A DNA stretch of 17,645 nt from Pinguiococcus pyrenoidosus. Taxonomy: Eukaryota > Sar > Pinguiophyceae > Pinguiochrysidales > Pinguiochrysidaceae. A model generated the notes under the pieces. It made no database searches. It was given only the letters and a program-made list of their open reading frames with translations, and was not told the origin of the DNA. A program made the translations under genes and the position numbers. Below are positions 8,031 through 15,936 of this stretch, piece by piece (position 1 is the first letter of the stretch; every line of letters begins with the position of its first letter). The DNA lies in contig JAAMXY010001106.1 in assembly GCA_019677205.1 (NCBI GenBank), positions 1-17,645 on the forward strand, read 5' to 3'.

Positions 8031-9143
8031 TTACTTGCGCTCCGGTTCCTCGGTTGCCTGTCCTCCCGGTCGATGGAACAATTTGACTGTCGGCCAGCTT
8101 CGTTCAGGCGGCTGCTCTTGTCTTTCCTGCAGATCTTGCGCTTCAAACTCCTCCTGCTTCTTGTGAGACCGCCGCCACTTCCACAATCCCAAGCCAGCCA
8201 GCTTCGCTCGCAGCGCGTATCCTGCTCGTCTGATCTTCTCCACGAGGGCAAGGCGCTGCCAAAGAAGGCGCAGAATTATCGACACGTCGCTGGCCAGCGC
8301 AATGCTGCGAATGGACGCCAAGACCACCAGTTTGCCGGCCGCACGACTCAAGTTCCCCGGCCCGTCGTCGCGATTGCTGTAGTACACCGCCAGGACCGCG
8401 CCGGCAATGGCGCCCACGAAGCCACTGCCGCCAATGTACCTCATCCACAGCACCGTGTGCTGCAGCACGTTGCCGACCATGAGGCCCGCCAGGGCGCCCG
8501 CGGCAGTGCATCCCAACAACAGCTGCTCCTGCTCCGGCAAGCCCGGCGCGACCAGCAAGGCCAGCTCTTTGCTCTCCTCATCCAGCTCGCCCCCGCTCAG
8601 CTTCGCCCTGGAGATGCGCTGCAGCTTCAGCTGATTCTCCAGCATCGAGATGCGGCTCTCCAGGTACGCCAGGCGCGCGCGCAGCTGCTCGTTCGTCCTC
8701 TGAAGTCGCGCGGCCTCCTTGAGGCTCAGGGGGAACGCCAGGCTTCGGTTGCCCTCGGCCTCGTCCGCGAGCCCGTAGGGCTGGCGGTGCACAATGGGTA
8801 TCCACGTCTTGCCGCTGGAGTTCTTGGGAAGCGCCTTGTCGCGGACTTGCTTGGCCGCGTTCTCCGTCCCGTGCCGCAGCAGGGCTTTGGGGTCTTTACT
8901 GGGGCCCTGCAGGGCACTCCCTGACCTCTTCTCGTCGTAGATTGGAAAGATCACCGGCTCCAGATTCACCGGCAGACTGTGCGACGCGTTGCGGCCCATG
9001 GACAGACTCCACGGATCATAATTGAACGCCATGCGCAGCGCGCTGGCCGCACGCACCTCCGCCCGCCCGCCGAAAGGGCTTCGGAGGCCTCCGGCGCCCC
9101 GGACCAACAGCGCCACAAGTAGCACGAGGCTGGAGAGCGCCAT
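8031..9143 (-). CDS. Putative plastid-targeted coiled-coil membrane protein
   Basis: Single exon, 370 residues. The frame is open up to an ATG at 9317, but ATG 9143 is chosen because it gives a clear signal peptide (MALSSLVLLVALLVRGAGG). The next 20 residues are basic and Ser/Ala/Arg-rich and start LRSPFGG, ending in SALRMAF, which resembles the second half of a bipartite plastid presequence of secondary algae. Then come a soluble region, a coiled coil (about 140-176), two membrane helices (about 205-230 and 237-255; GAIAGAVLAVYY) and a charged, amphipathic C-terminus ending in a Lys/Glu/Gln-rich tail. I do not recognise the family. An ER or Golgi location is the main alternative. It is convergent with the G-gamma-like gene (148 nt apart) and divergent from the glycosyltransferase gene. 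Confidence 0.7.
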   Translation of the reverse strand: MALSSLVLLVALLVRGAGGLRSPFGGRAEVRAASALRMAFNYDPWSLSMGRNASHSLPVNLEPVIFPIYDEKRSGSALQGPSKDPKALLRHGTENAAKQVRDKALPKNSSGKTWIPIVHRQPYGLADEAEGNRSLAFPLSLKEAARLQRTNEQLRARLAYLESRISMLENQLKLQRISRAKLSGGELDEESKELALLVAPGLPEQEQLLLGCTAAGALAGLMVGNVLQHTVLWMRYIGGSGFVGAIAGAVLAVYYSNRDDGPGNLSRAAGKLVVLASIRSIALASDVSIILRLLWQRLALVEKIRRAGYALRAKLAGLGLWKWRRSHKKQEEFEAQDLQERQEQPPERSWPTVKLFHRPGGQATEEPERK

Positions 9144-9496
9144 CTTACCGCGGGCAAAGTATAGCGAAGGGCGCCGCGCGCCCACAAGACAGTCACGTGC
9201 GGCGCTGGCCTCGCGCGTACGGCGGGCCCAACGCTCAGCTGACAGTCTTCTGGACAGTTCCCCCCTATTCGGTCGAATCATAGCGTACGCAACGCACAAC
9301 GTGCGCAAAGAGTTCATTTCAAACCTGCGCTTGAACCAATGGTGTAACTGTGCGCGGGTAACGATGCGTAGGTTTCCTGAGATTTAGGGGAATAGGGGTT
9401 CGCGAGGACACAAAAGGGCGAAAACCGCGGAAGACAGAATCGCTTGGCGCTCTGCGCTTTGCGAGCTCTCGAGGACAGCGCCACAAAGTGCGGGGA
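9144..9496. promoter_or_regulatory. Divergent promoter region
   Basis: 353 nt between the starts of the putative plastid protein (minus) and the glycosyltransferase (plus). It probably holds both promoters. The minus-strand frame is open through part of it (to 9317), so if the longer start were used the gap would shrink to 179 nt. Confidence 0.4.
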
Positions 9497-11037
9497 ATGT
9501 CGCGACCTCGAAGTCGCGCGCCCCTCGCGTCTGTCCGCTTCGGGACGCTGTGCCTCGTGGTGCTCTTCACTCTCGTGGCGTTCGTGCACCTGTACCAAAG
9601 CCACCGAACGCTGTCGGTTGGATCTCCCAACGAGTCCCTTTTGGCGCGAATCAAGCTCTCTACAGAGCGTTACATCGCGCCCAGATCGCTTCCGGTGCAT
9701 CTTGAAGTGCCAGAGAATGGAGCAGAGGAGAAGTCCGAGCCAGCGAATCGGGCGGAAGTGCAAAACGACGAAAATATCTTGAAGTCGACACCGCCGCCGG
9801 AATCCAAACCGCTTCCGAAGTCCGTTTTCGGACCGCTTACAAATACAGAGGAGCTCTCAAGCGCGTCTCCTTTATCGGCTGCAGTGGCGAATGCAGAGGA
9901 AGGCAAGGAGGAGCAAAGGACAGCGCCACGAAGTGCGAAAGAGAGCGCCGCCACAACAGCCTTGCAGCCGCAGCGAGCCCGGTTGGTCGTCGGTATGACC
10001 ACCGTGCCCCGGCCGAACCACGAGGACTACCTCAACCGCGCGCTGAGGGCCTGGGAGCGGCAGCTGCGTGGCCCGGCGGCAGCGCAGTTCGGTGGAGTGA
10101 AGGTTGTGGTGGCGAACGTGAGCCCCAAGCCGCATCCGCGCTTGGAGGAGATGAAAAGAGAGCTGGCGGGGAACGACGCCTTCGTCTTCATCGAGCACGT
10201 GGAGGCGCAGAGGGACCAGAGAGTGTAAGTGGCGCAAATGCAGAAAGTACCTGTGCGACAATCTCAAGCGTAGACTCACAACGCAGCAGATCTAGAGCGG
10301 AAGCCACGGGAAACGTGCCGAACAGCTCCGTCCGGAAGCAGACGAGGGATGTTGCACGGGCCATGAAAGAGTGCCGCGGACTGGGCGATGTCTATCTCTT
10401 CCTGGAGGACGACATGGAGCTCTGCGACCACGGCCTAGAGGCTATCGATCACATGCTCAGGAAGGCCACAGTCTATCACGGCAATTGGCTGGCCGTGCGC
10501 TGTAGCTTTGGCATGAACGGCATCTTCCTGCACGACGAGGACCTGGACGAGTTCGCGGCTTACTTGCTGCAGCACCAAGCCAGAAGGCCGCCCGATCACC
10601 TCGTGGTCGAGTGGTACGCGGGAGAGACCGAGCAGAGTGCGAGATACAAAGGCGACCGTACGCTGTGCTCCTTTCGGTACAATATCTTCGACCATCTCGG
10701 CAAAGTTAGCACCCTTCGCACGAATCTGAGCCCTGCTTATCCTCGATGCTTCGAGGAGCTAAAAATCCTCTTTGAAGTCGAGGTGCGGTACATCAGACGC
10801 GCGACGGCAATCGAGCGTGTTGCTTTTGGAGTTTCTTCTTCTTCTTCTTCTTCTTCTTCTTCTTCTTCTTCCTCATCCACATCCTCGTCTTCTCTCTTCG
10901 TGTAGGCGTTCAATGCCGTGGAATGTCCACGGGATGATCTCTGGCCATGCAACGTGTCGGAAGCGCAGAAGGCGGAACTGCCCAGCAAGCAATGGCCCTT
11001 GTGGAAGCCTCCGATGCGACTGGCGATGCCCCGGTAG
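9497..11037 (+). CDS. GT54-like Golgi glycosyltransferase
   Basis: Three exons: 9497-10224, 10287-10782 and 10906-11037, giving 451 residues, with phases agreeing. The first intron has donor GTAAGT and 62 nt; the second has donor GTGCGG and 123 nt. Residues 15-33 are one hydrophobic helix after a basic N-terminus, so this is a type II protein with its catalytic part in the Golgi lumen. A low-complexity stem runs to about 150. The catalytic part begins RLVVGMTTVPRPNHEDYLNR. Residues 258-285 (VRKQTRDVA, then VYLFLEDDMEL) match the GnT-IV/GT54 pattern, in which the acidic EDD (283-285) binds the metal and nucleotide sugar. FGMNGIFLHDEDLDEF and the later FRYNIFDHLGKVSTL also follow that family's order. 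Exon 3 adds ECPRDDLWPC and ends at TAG 11035. The sugar and acceptor are unknown; a related PGAP4-like role is possible. Confidence 0.76.
10225..10286 (+). other. First intron of the GT54-like gene, tandem acceptor
   Basis: Donor GAGAGT/GTAAGT, acceptor ACGCAG. The acceptor is followed at once by a second CAG (10287-10289), a NAGNAG arrangement. Using the second site removes one codon and keeps the frame. A third possible in-frame site is TCTAG at 10295. Confidence 0.65.
10783..10905 (+). other. Second intron of the GT54-like gene
   Basis: 123 nt, donor GAG/GTGCGG, acceptor CGTGTAG/GCG, phase 0. Its long pyrimidine tract is a TTC microsatellite plus CT-rich DNA. Unspliced, the frame runs through poly-Ser and stops at 10903-10905. 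Confidence 0.62.
10833..10871 (+). repeat. (TTC)13 microsatellite
   Basis: Thirteen perfect TTC units. They lie in the 3' half of the second intron of the glycosyltransferase gene and serve as its polypyrimidine tract. If read as coding, they give a poly-Ser run (plus strand) or part of a poly-Glu run (minus strand). Confidence 0.95.
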
Positions 11038-11337
11038 CATCGTCGTTGTCGTCGCGGCCTGCTGGTACGGACGCCTTCAGGGTGGCCAAATCGACCACGG
11101 GATCCTCGTCCTTTCTCCGCGGACAAGCTGCGTGATCGTGAGGATAGCCGGACCCCTTGTTAGAAACAGATGGGGAAGGCGGCACCAACGCGGAGCTTCG
11201 TGTTCTGCGCCTACCTGCCCGATTGGTCCTCGTCCGAAGGAGCCGAGGATGGACACAGCGCAAAGCAAAGCGGTCATGATCCACACGGATCCAGAAGCAC
11301 CCACAAGGATGCCGCGAATGCGAGTACACGCAAGCAT
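10910..11337 (-). CDS. Candidate small membrane protein (doubtful, antisense overlap)
   Basis: Possible two-exon gene: 11337-11215 and 11155-10910, joined in phase 0 by a 59-nt intron (CAG/GTAGGC; CCATCTGTTTCTAACAAG), giving 122 residues. ATG 11337 is followed by one strong hydrophobic helix (SVWIMTALLCAVSILGSFG), then an acidic region (RKDEDPVVDLATLKAS). Its 3' part overlaps exon 3 of the glycosyltransferase gene in antisense by 128 nt, which makes one of the two models suspect. It starts only 80 nt after the stop of the large gene on the same strand. No family recognised. Confidence 0.3.
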
Positions 11338-11417
11338 CCGCAACAGGGAGACGCGGTGGTGATCCACCAATGAAAGTATGTCTGTCTCTGCGATGTATCT
11401 AAAAATCCATGTCGCTG

Positions 11418-14400
11418 CTATGATGACACAGCATCGCAGTGGACGAAATCCGGTGAAGCTTTGCACTCGGTTGCTATCTCCTCGGCATGCTCCATGCGCC
11501 ACGATGCGGCTGCTTGCAACTGGTCGTGCGACAGCTTGCCGTCGAAGAAAGCGTGCAAGAGCTCTACGGACTGGGATGGGGAGGGGAGCGGCCTCGGTGA
11601 ATCCAACGTCTTGATGACGATGGCATCATCGAAGTAGCGCGTGTCGATCCCTTGGAAAAATTTGACGCTCGGCTTGTACTTATGTCGTTGCACCTGAGCC
11701 AAAGCAATTGCAAGTCTGATGAGCAGACCGTTGGAAGCATGTGACGCGGGACGCTCCGCTTACCAAGTAGGATGCGATCGCATCAGTTCGAAACTGATGG
11801 ACGGTCATCCCGGACGCCACGCAGCGCTTCTCAGTCATCTTGTCGGAGAGGAAGCCCTCGGCTGCGCTTGGCTCTGATGGGTTCGGGTACCAGAACACGT
11901 GGCTGAATGCGCACAAAACCAATGCGGGCTCGGACGGAGATCCATCCGGGATGCCGCCAGCCGGCGGCCACTGCGCCTCACTTGGAGGCCACTTGCCTGC
12001 GTGCAAGAGGCGCTCAGTACAGGGTCGTGAAGGCATGGGATGAATCTCCGGCCGCACCTTTCTTCACTTCGAGGTCCCAGTTGTAGGCTTTCCGCTGGAT
12101 GTCGCCAAGATAGTTCGTCGCAAAAGCGTCCCCTGGCTCAAGATGCGTCATGGAAACGGTCTTGCTCACGCCGTAGGTCTTGTCCGTTGGAGGCGGCCGT
12201 ATCTCAGGGAACATGCCGTCCTTGATTGCCTTCCGCAGCTGCTTTGTATGCTGCATGCACTTGCCGCCCCCTTGCAAGGCAACCAGAGAAGGAGATTGAT
12301 GGAGACGTCAGCGGTCGTGTGCTTCTCATTCTCATGTTCGGCGCATGACAAGTCCCCCGCCCCCTAAGCTCACCCGTAAACTGATATCGCTGCCCCCCGC
12401 CACTGCCCTTGATCGCAGCGGGAAGCGCTGCGGCGAAAGGCAGTTCCTTCAATGCTTCCGTGAGCCTCTCGATGTAGCCAGCTGGGTACTTCGCATGCGT
12501 GGGATCGTCGTAGTACACGAGCCACACGCCTCGCCAGCCATTGCGGTAGTTGAGCGCCATGCTCGGGACGGAAAGTGCGATGAAGTCCCTCAACTTCGCC
12601 TCCGCAAGATTTGCGCCCCCCATGATGCCTAGAGGATTCGAACCGAGGTAGAACGGCGGCGCGCGCTCAGATACGCGTTGCAGAAGCTCGTCCGAGATCC
12701 ACGCAAACCACAGACCTCTTGTTGCCTCCGCCTGCTGCAAGGTCGTCCACACAATGTGGATGTTCTTGTCCGACGCGCCGAAGGGGCAGCCATTCGGACA
12801 CTTCGTTTTTGGAGGGACTGGCTTCTCTCCGTCCACAGACACCGTCAGGAACGGATTCGTTCCCACCTGTTGATGAGGCAGTAGCGGCAAACTCAACGCC
12901 GCCTGCCCCACCTGCGCTCAGCAGAACGATTCGGGAAGCGAAGGAATCATGAGCTTGTTGAGCAATGGATCGTCGCAAGCCTGTGGCACGCACATCGATA
13001 ATATCTCCACTTCCGTCCTGCGTATCCGTCACTGGGGCTGTCAGGATGCCGCCGGCGCTTCCCATCGCGCTCTGGCCCGAAGCTTGTATGGCTGGTGCCG
13101 CCGAGTTGGTCTCTGGCGCAACCATGACGGGAGCGCTCAGCCGCGCTGCTTCTGCGGAGGCCGCATTGGACTCGGCGATCTTCTGGGCATTCAGCAGATG
13201 CTCCTGCGTATCCTGCTTCACCTGCTCCATTTTCTGAACAGAAATTGACGTTTGGGTTTCACGTTGAGGATCACGTTGAGGATCACGTTTCGATTCACAT
13301 CTCGGTTCACGTCTCGGTTCACGCTCAGAACCATTTGCAAGGCGGCTAGCCTTGACAGCTTACCTTCACGGTGTTCTCCATGGCTTCCCTTTGCTTGGAC
13401 AGAGCGTCCTCCACCAGCTTCGCCGCCAAGGCCTCTTGAGCCGCCCGCTCTTCCTCCATTTGCTTGTGCACCTCGTGCGTTCGCTTCAGCTGATTCGCCA
13501 AGTCCTGTTGCGCTGCCAGCGCGTCCTCCAAAGCTTTGTTGGCCGCTTCTTCCCTCTTCTTGACGTCCTCTTCGCGCCTGGCCATCTCTTCCGTGTCCAC
13601 CGAGCTCGCGGCAGGGACGATGGCTTGCCGTGCCATCGGCTCGGTGGGCGCAGACGCCTGGGCCGAGTCGGCCGGCAACGGAAAGCCGGCAGCTATCATC
13701 GGCCCTGCATGCCCAGCAGTCATGCTCACGTTCATCTTCGGAATGCTCAACTCGGACACGTCCACCACACTTGGTCGATCTACTTCATGGTCAATGACAA
13801 CAATGCACAATATGACTGCGGCGAAGGCACCGGCAAACGAGAGGAAAGACAAAGGACAGAAGGCGTCAGTCTCCACGTTCCACGGCAGGGAGGTCGCTTT
13901 GCAACCTGCGACGACTCACTTGAGATGCACATGCGCGACAGGGCGGAAGTGGGCAGCCACGGAATCGCCCTCTTCGCCAGCTTCTTCACCGACGGATGGT
14001 ACGTGTTGAGCACCTCGGCCGTCTTGGGGCTGCACCATCGGGGAACCATCGACTTGGGCCGCGGCTTCTCCTTGGCGTCCTTGGAGGGCACGGAGATGCT
14101 GTACACCTGCTTCCGCAGCAAGCACGCATAGCAGCGTTCCCAGAGCGACTGCTCTCCCTTCGGCGCCTCCAAGTCAATGGTGTCCTCCTGCAGCTCCGGC
14201 ATCATGGGCGCGCGCCGAGGAGACCGCGTCGGAGACCGCGGTGGCGCCAGCCTGGGCGACGCGGTCGCTTTGCGCGCGGTAAAACACGACTGCGCGCAGA
14301 ATGCGAGCATGGCGGATGCACAGACTCCCGTGGCCTCCAACGCTTTGGGCAGCACTAAGCCCAGCGCCAAGCCGCCGAAGAGCACCATGGGTCTCAGGCG

Positions 14401-14433
14401 AAACATCCAGCCGATGAAGAGCGACATGAGCAT
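11418..14433 (-). CDS. Large seven-exon membrane/coiled-coil protein, unknown
   Basis: Exons: 14433-13920, 13815-13364, 13233-12994, 12911-12374, 12270-12058, 11996-11764 and 11693-11418. Introns are 104, 130, 82, 103, 61 and 70 nt, all GT-AG, and every phase agrees, giving 821 residues. Residues 1-50 hold hydrophobic segments (MLMSLFIGWMF, then MVLFGGLALGLVLPKAL), followed by a basic, Pro-rich linker. Residues about 169-179 are hydrophobic (CISIILCIVVI). Residues about 245-345 are a charged Glu/Lys/Ala-rich coiled coil with an N-terminal EEMARREEDVKKREE. The C-terminal 380 residues look globular (NIHIVWTTLQQAEATRGLWF; GWRGVWLVYYDD; FFQGIDTRYFDDAIVIKTLD) but match no family I know. The start is uncertain: the frame is open without an ATG to about 14559, so an upstream exon may exist. 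The first join is the weakest and could instead mark two genes. Confidence 0.6.
13234..13363 (-). other. Second intron of the large unknown gene
   Basis: 130 nt, donor AAG/GTAAGC, acceptor CTGTTCAG/AAA, phase 0. More than half of it is a degenerate 12-bp tandem repeat, listed separately. Confidence 0.65.
13259..13330. repeat. 12-bp minisatellite, six units, intronic
   Basis: Six consecutive 12-bp units of the form TCACGTTGAGGA, drifting to TCACGTCTCGGT and TCACGCTCAGAA. All keep TCAC at the start. The first two units are identical. They fill most of an intron of the large minus-strand gene. Confidence 0.85.
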
Positions 14434-14628
14434 GAGGCCGAGAACTCCGGGCACGGCCGCCAAAACGGCTTTTCTGTCGTTGGCGTCGCCAACACATCGC
14501 GCCAAACAAGTCAACAGAGAGCGCTGCGCACTTTCGCCTTTGATCTCCGCTTCTGTGGATCATCAAGCGTTCCGTGTTACCTTGAGCGTTTCTACGTGAC
14601 AAGACTCTGCCGAGAATGAGGCGATTCA

Positions 14629-14676
14629 AGCGGCAGAATTCGCAAGCGGCCGAATCCGTTGGCGAGTTCTGCCGCT
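14629..14676. repeat. Inverted repeat, 10-bp arms
   Basis: AGCGGCAGAA at 14629-14638 is the exact reverse complement of TTCTGCCGCT at 14667-14676. A nested pair, ATTCG (14639-14643) and CGAAT (14651-14655), could extend the hairpin. It lies just upstream of the 8-bp repeat. Confidence 0.7.
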
Positions 14677-14683
14677 CTCCAAG

Positions 14684-14739
14684 CAAACGCACAAACGCAC
14701 AAACGCACAAACGCACAAATGCACGAACGCCCTAACGCC
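14684..14739. repeat. 8-bp tandem repeat (CAAACGCA)
   Basis: Four perfect CAAACGCA units (14684-14715), then CAAATGCA, CGAACGCC and CTAACGCC, seven in all with decay to one side. It does not match a usual telomere repeat. Confidence 0.88.
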
Positions 14740-15055
14740 GAGTACCTTCTTGCTCGTCCGTCCATGCGGACGGCCTGAGCGTGCCTTTCCCGACCGTCTG
14801 CGGCAGAGAACCGCCAGGCAAGCGGACCTGAGCCGGCGTGGGCGCCGACCAGGTGTTGTTGCGCCTCATGAAGCGCGTCTGGACGGGCCAAACAGGCGCT
14901 GCAGCTGCGTCTACCGCCGTCGTTGTCTCTGTCGCGAAACCCCGGACTAGCTTCCGTTTCCGGCTTCCTGCCCGAGTTGATCCAAATTCCACTGAGCTCC
15001 TATCTGGGGAAGGGAGATGGTAAATCGGGGGCTGAGCTGGAGCGGACCTGGTGAA

Positions 15056-15290
15056 ATGCTTCTATTCTACCTCTGTCTTCCTTGTCTCTGTCTTCTTCTT
15101 CTCTGTCTTGTTCTTCTTCTCTGTCCCTACTGGTCTTCGCCTCTCCGTCTCTCCGTCTCTCGTTCTCTCATTGGAGGGTTCATGATTCATGACTCACGGA
15201 GACCGGAAACCAAAAACCAAAAAGCACCAAAAGCAAAAACCAGAAAAGTCGAAGACCGAAAAGTTTGAAAACCCAAAGTCGCGAACATCG
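15056..15290. repeat. Pyrimidine-rich then A-rich low-complexity tract
   Basis: About 15056-15170 is almost pure C/T on the plus strand, with TCTGTCTTC and TCTCCGTC repeats. After a short gap with TGACTCA (15188-15194), about 15205-15290 turns A-rich with CAAAAACCAAAAAG-like runs. The open frames across it are low complexity and not credible genes. Confidence 0.75.
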
Positions 15291-15718
15291 CGAAAACGAA
15301 CCGAAGATCGGAGAAATCGAAAAACAGTTCAGACGGTCTCTGCTTGAACACTTACCGTCCGCTCATTGGGTGTGGCATTTTTGGCCACGTTCATTGGCTC
15401 CTTGGCGCAGCATCCTTCAAGAAAACGGGAGAATAACTGGCCACGTTCCTTGCGGATCGCTCGATGATTCGCTCTGGTTGTTTCTCACCCTGACCCCTTG
15501 CGCCGCGCTGCCCAATCGACGCGCCCAGACTGCATTTTCTATCCATCGTGGATTTCCCAAACCTCGTGGAAGGGCTGTTTCATTGGCTCGGACAATGTGC
15601 GGGCACACTTTCCCATAGCGCAGCAAGATTGACCATCGTCAGCCTATGACGCGGTCGGTGCCCGATCAAGCACATTCTGAGCCAATGAGCAAGATGTATC
15701 AAATGAAATGAGCCAATG
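15169..15718. promoter_or_regulatory. Cluster of CCAAT boxes
   Basis: CCAAT (or ATTGG) occurs at 15169-15174, 15364-15369, 15392-15397, 15512-15516, 15581-15586, 15682-15687 and 15713-15718. Five of the seven fit (G/C)(A/C)GCCAATGA or a close variant. This is the classic NF-Y type site in eukaryotes. A further copy lies at 15966-15970. The copies at 15682 and 15713 sit 90 to 125 nt upstream of a TATA-like sequence (about 15804-15813), as expected for a promoter of the next plus-strand gene. Confidence 0.5.
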
Positions 15719-15747
15719 GGTTTCCGTGCACCTTAAAGCAGGAAAGG

Positions 15748-15936
15748 TCAGATACCCGCCAAAACGTAGTTGATCCATTCCTGTGATTTTTTACTCATTG
15801 CAAAATTATAAAATAAGCTGATATCATGAATATCTTCCGAGTATTCAAACCAACGAGTCCAGCCAAGTTCCACATCATCTCCGATGCCACGAGTCCACAC
15901 AGCCAAGCCAAGCCGCAGCGGCTGCACCCCCGGCAT
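15748..15936 (-). CDS. Possible small ORF, unknown
   Basis: ATG 15936, 62 residues, in a locally AT-rich patch. The composition (ELGWTRWFEYSEDIHDISLF, then KKSQEWINYVLAGI) looks protein-like, unlike the other frames in this spacer. It could be a small gene, a leftover exon or chance. It lies over the supposed promoter of the plus-strand gene, which argues against it. Confidence 0.2.
   Translation of the reverse strand: MPGVQPLRLGLAVWTRGIGDDVELGWTRWFEYSEDIHDISLFYNFAMSKKSQEWINYVLAGI
15804..15813 (+). promoter_or_regulatory. TATA-like element
   Basis: The sequence ATTATAAAAT stands out in an otherwise GC-rich region, downstream of two CCAAT boxes. Transcription starting about 30 nt later would give a leader that contains the ATG at 15884 and the 69-nt intron at 16129-16197. 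Confidence 0.4.

Larger units (their letters stand above)
14434..15883. other. Long spacer with repeats and CCAAT boxes
   Basis: About 1.45 kb without a convincing gene, between the large minus-strand gene and the plus-strand gene near the end. It holds an inverted repeat (14629-14676), an 8-bp tandem repeat (14684-14739), a CT-rich then A-rich stretch (15056-15290) and a cluster of CCAAT boxes (from 15169). It probably contains the promoters of both neighbours. Confidence 0.45.

Noticed and set aside
7947-8924. 325-residue plus-strand frame opposite the putative plastid protein
   Set aside because: Low-complexity Gln/Arg/Ala composition typical of an antisense shadow; the minus-strand frame has a signal peptide, coiled coil and membrane helices.
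9144-9317. Longer N-terminus of the putative plastid protein from ATG 9317
   Set aside because: It would bury a clean signal peptide inside the protein; the added residues are Arg-rich and look like untranslated leader.
10783-10905. Poly-Ser C-terminus of the glycosyltransferase
   Set aside because: It arises only if the second intron is kept. Splicing to 10906 gives a more protein-like tail (ECPRDDLWPC) in phase.
11338-11417. Extension of the large gene into the downstream hydrophobic region
   Set aside because: No donor of the needed phase is present near the end of exon 7. The TAG at 11418-11420 is the simplest end.
12630-12655. tRNA B-box-like GGTTCGAATCC on the minus strand
   Set aside because: The flanks do not form a T-stem, there is no A box or acceptor stem, and it lies within a coding exon (Leu-Gly-Ser-Asn-Pro codons).
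12867-12911. A 45-nt intron (GTGGGG...CAACAG) in the large minus-strand gene
   Set aside because: Its length is a multiple of three and it leaves the wrong frame. The 82-nt intron at 12912-12993 joins the frames correctly and is a more usual size.
13259-13330. CRISPR-like array
   Set aside because: The units are head-to-tail 12-mers without spacers, in an intron of a eukaryotic gene.
14684-14739. Telomere-like repeat
   Set aside because: The unit CAAACGCA matches no usual telomere repeat, has only about seven copies and lies between genes.
15017-15268. Cys/Leu-rich 83-residue plus-strand frame
   Set aside because: It is the translation of the pyrimidine-rich and A-rich simple sequence and has no independent support.
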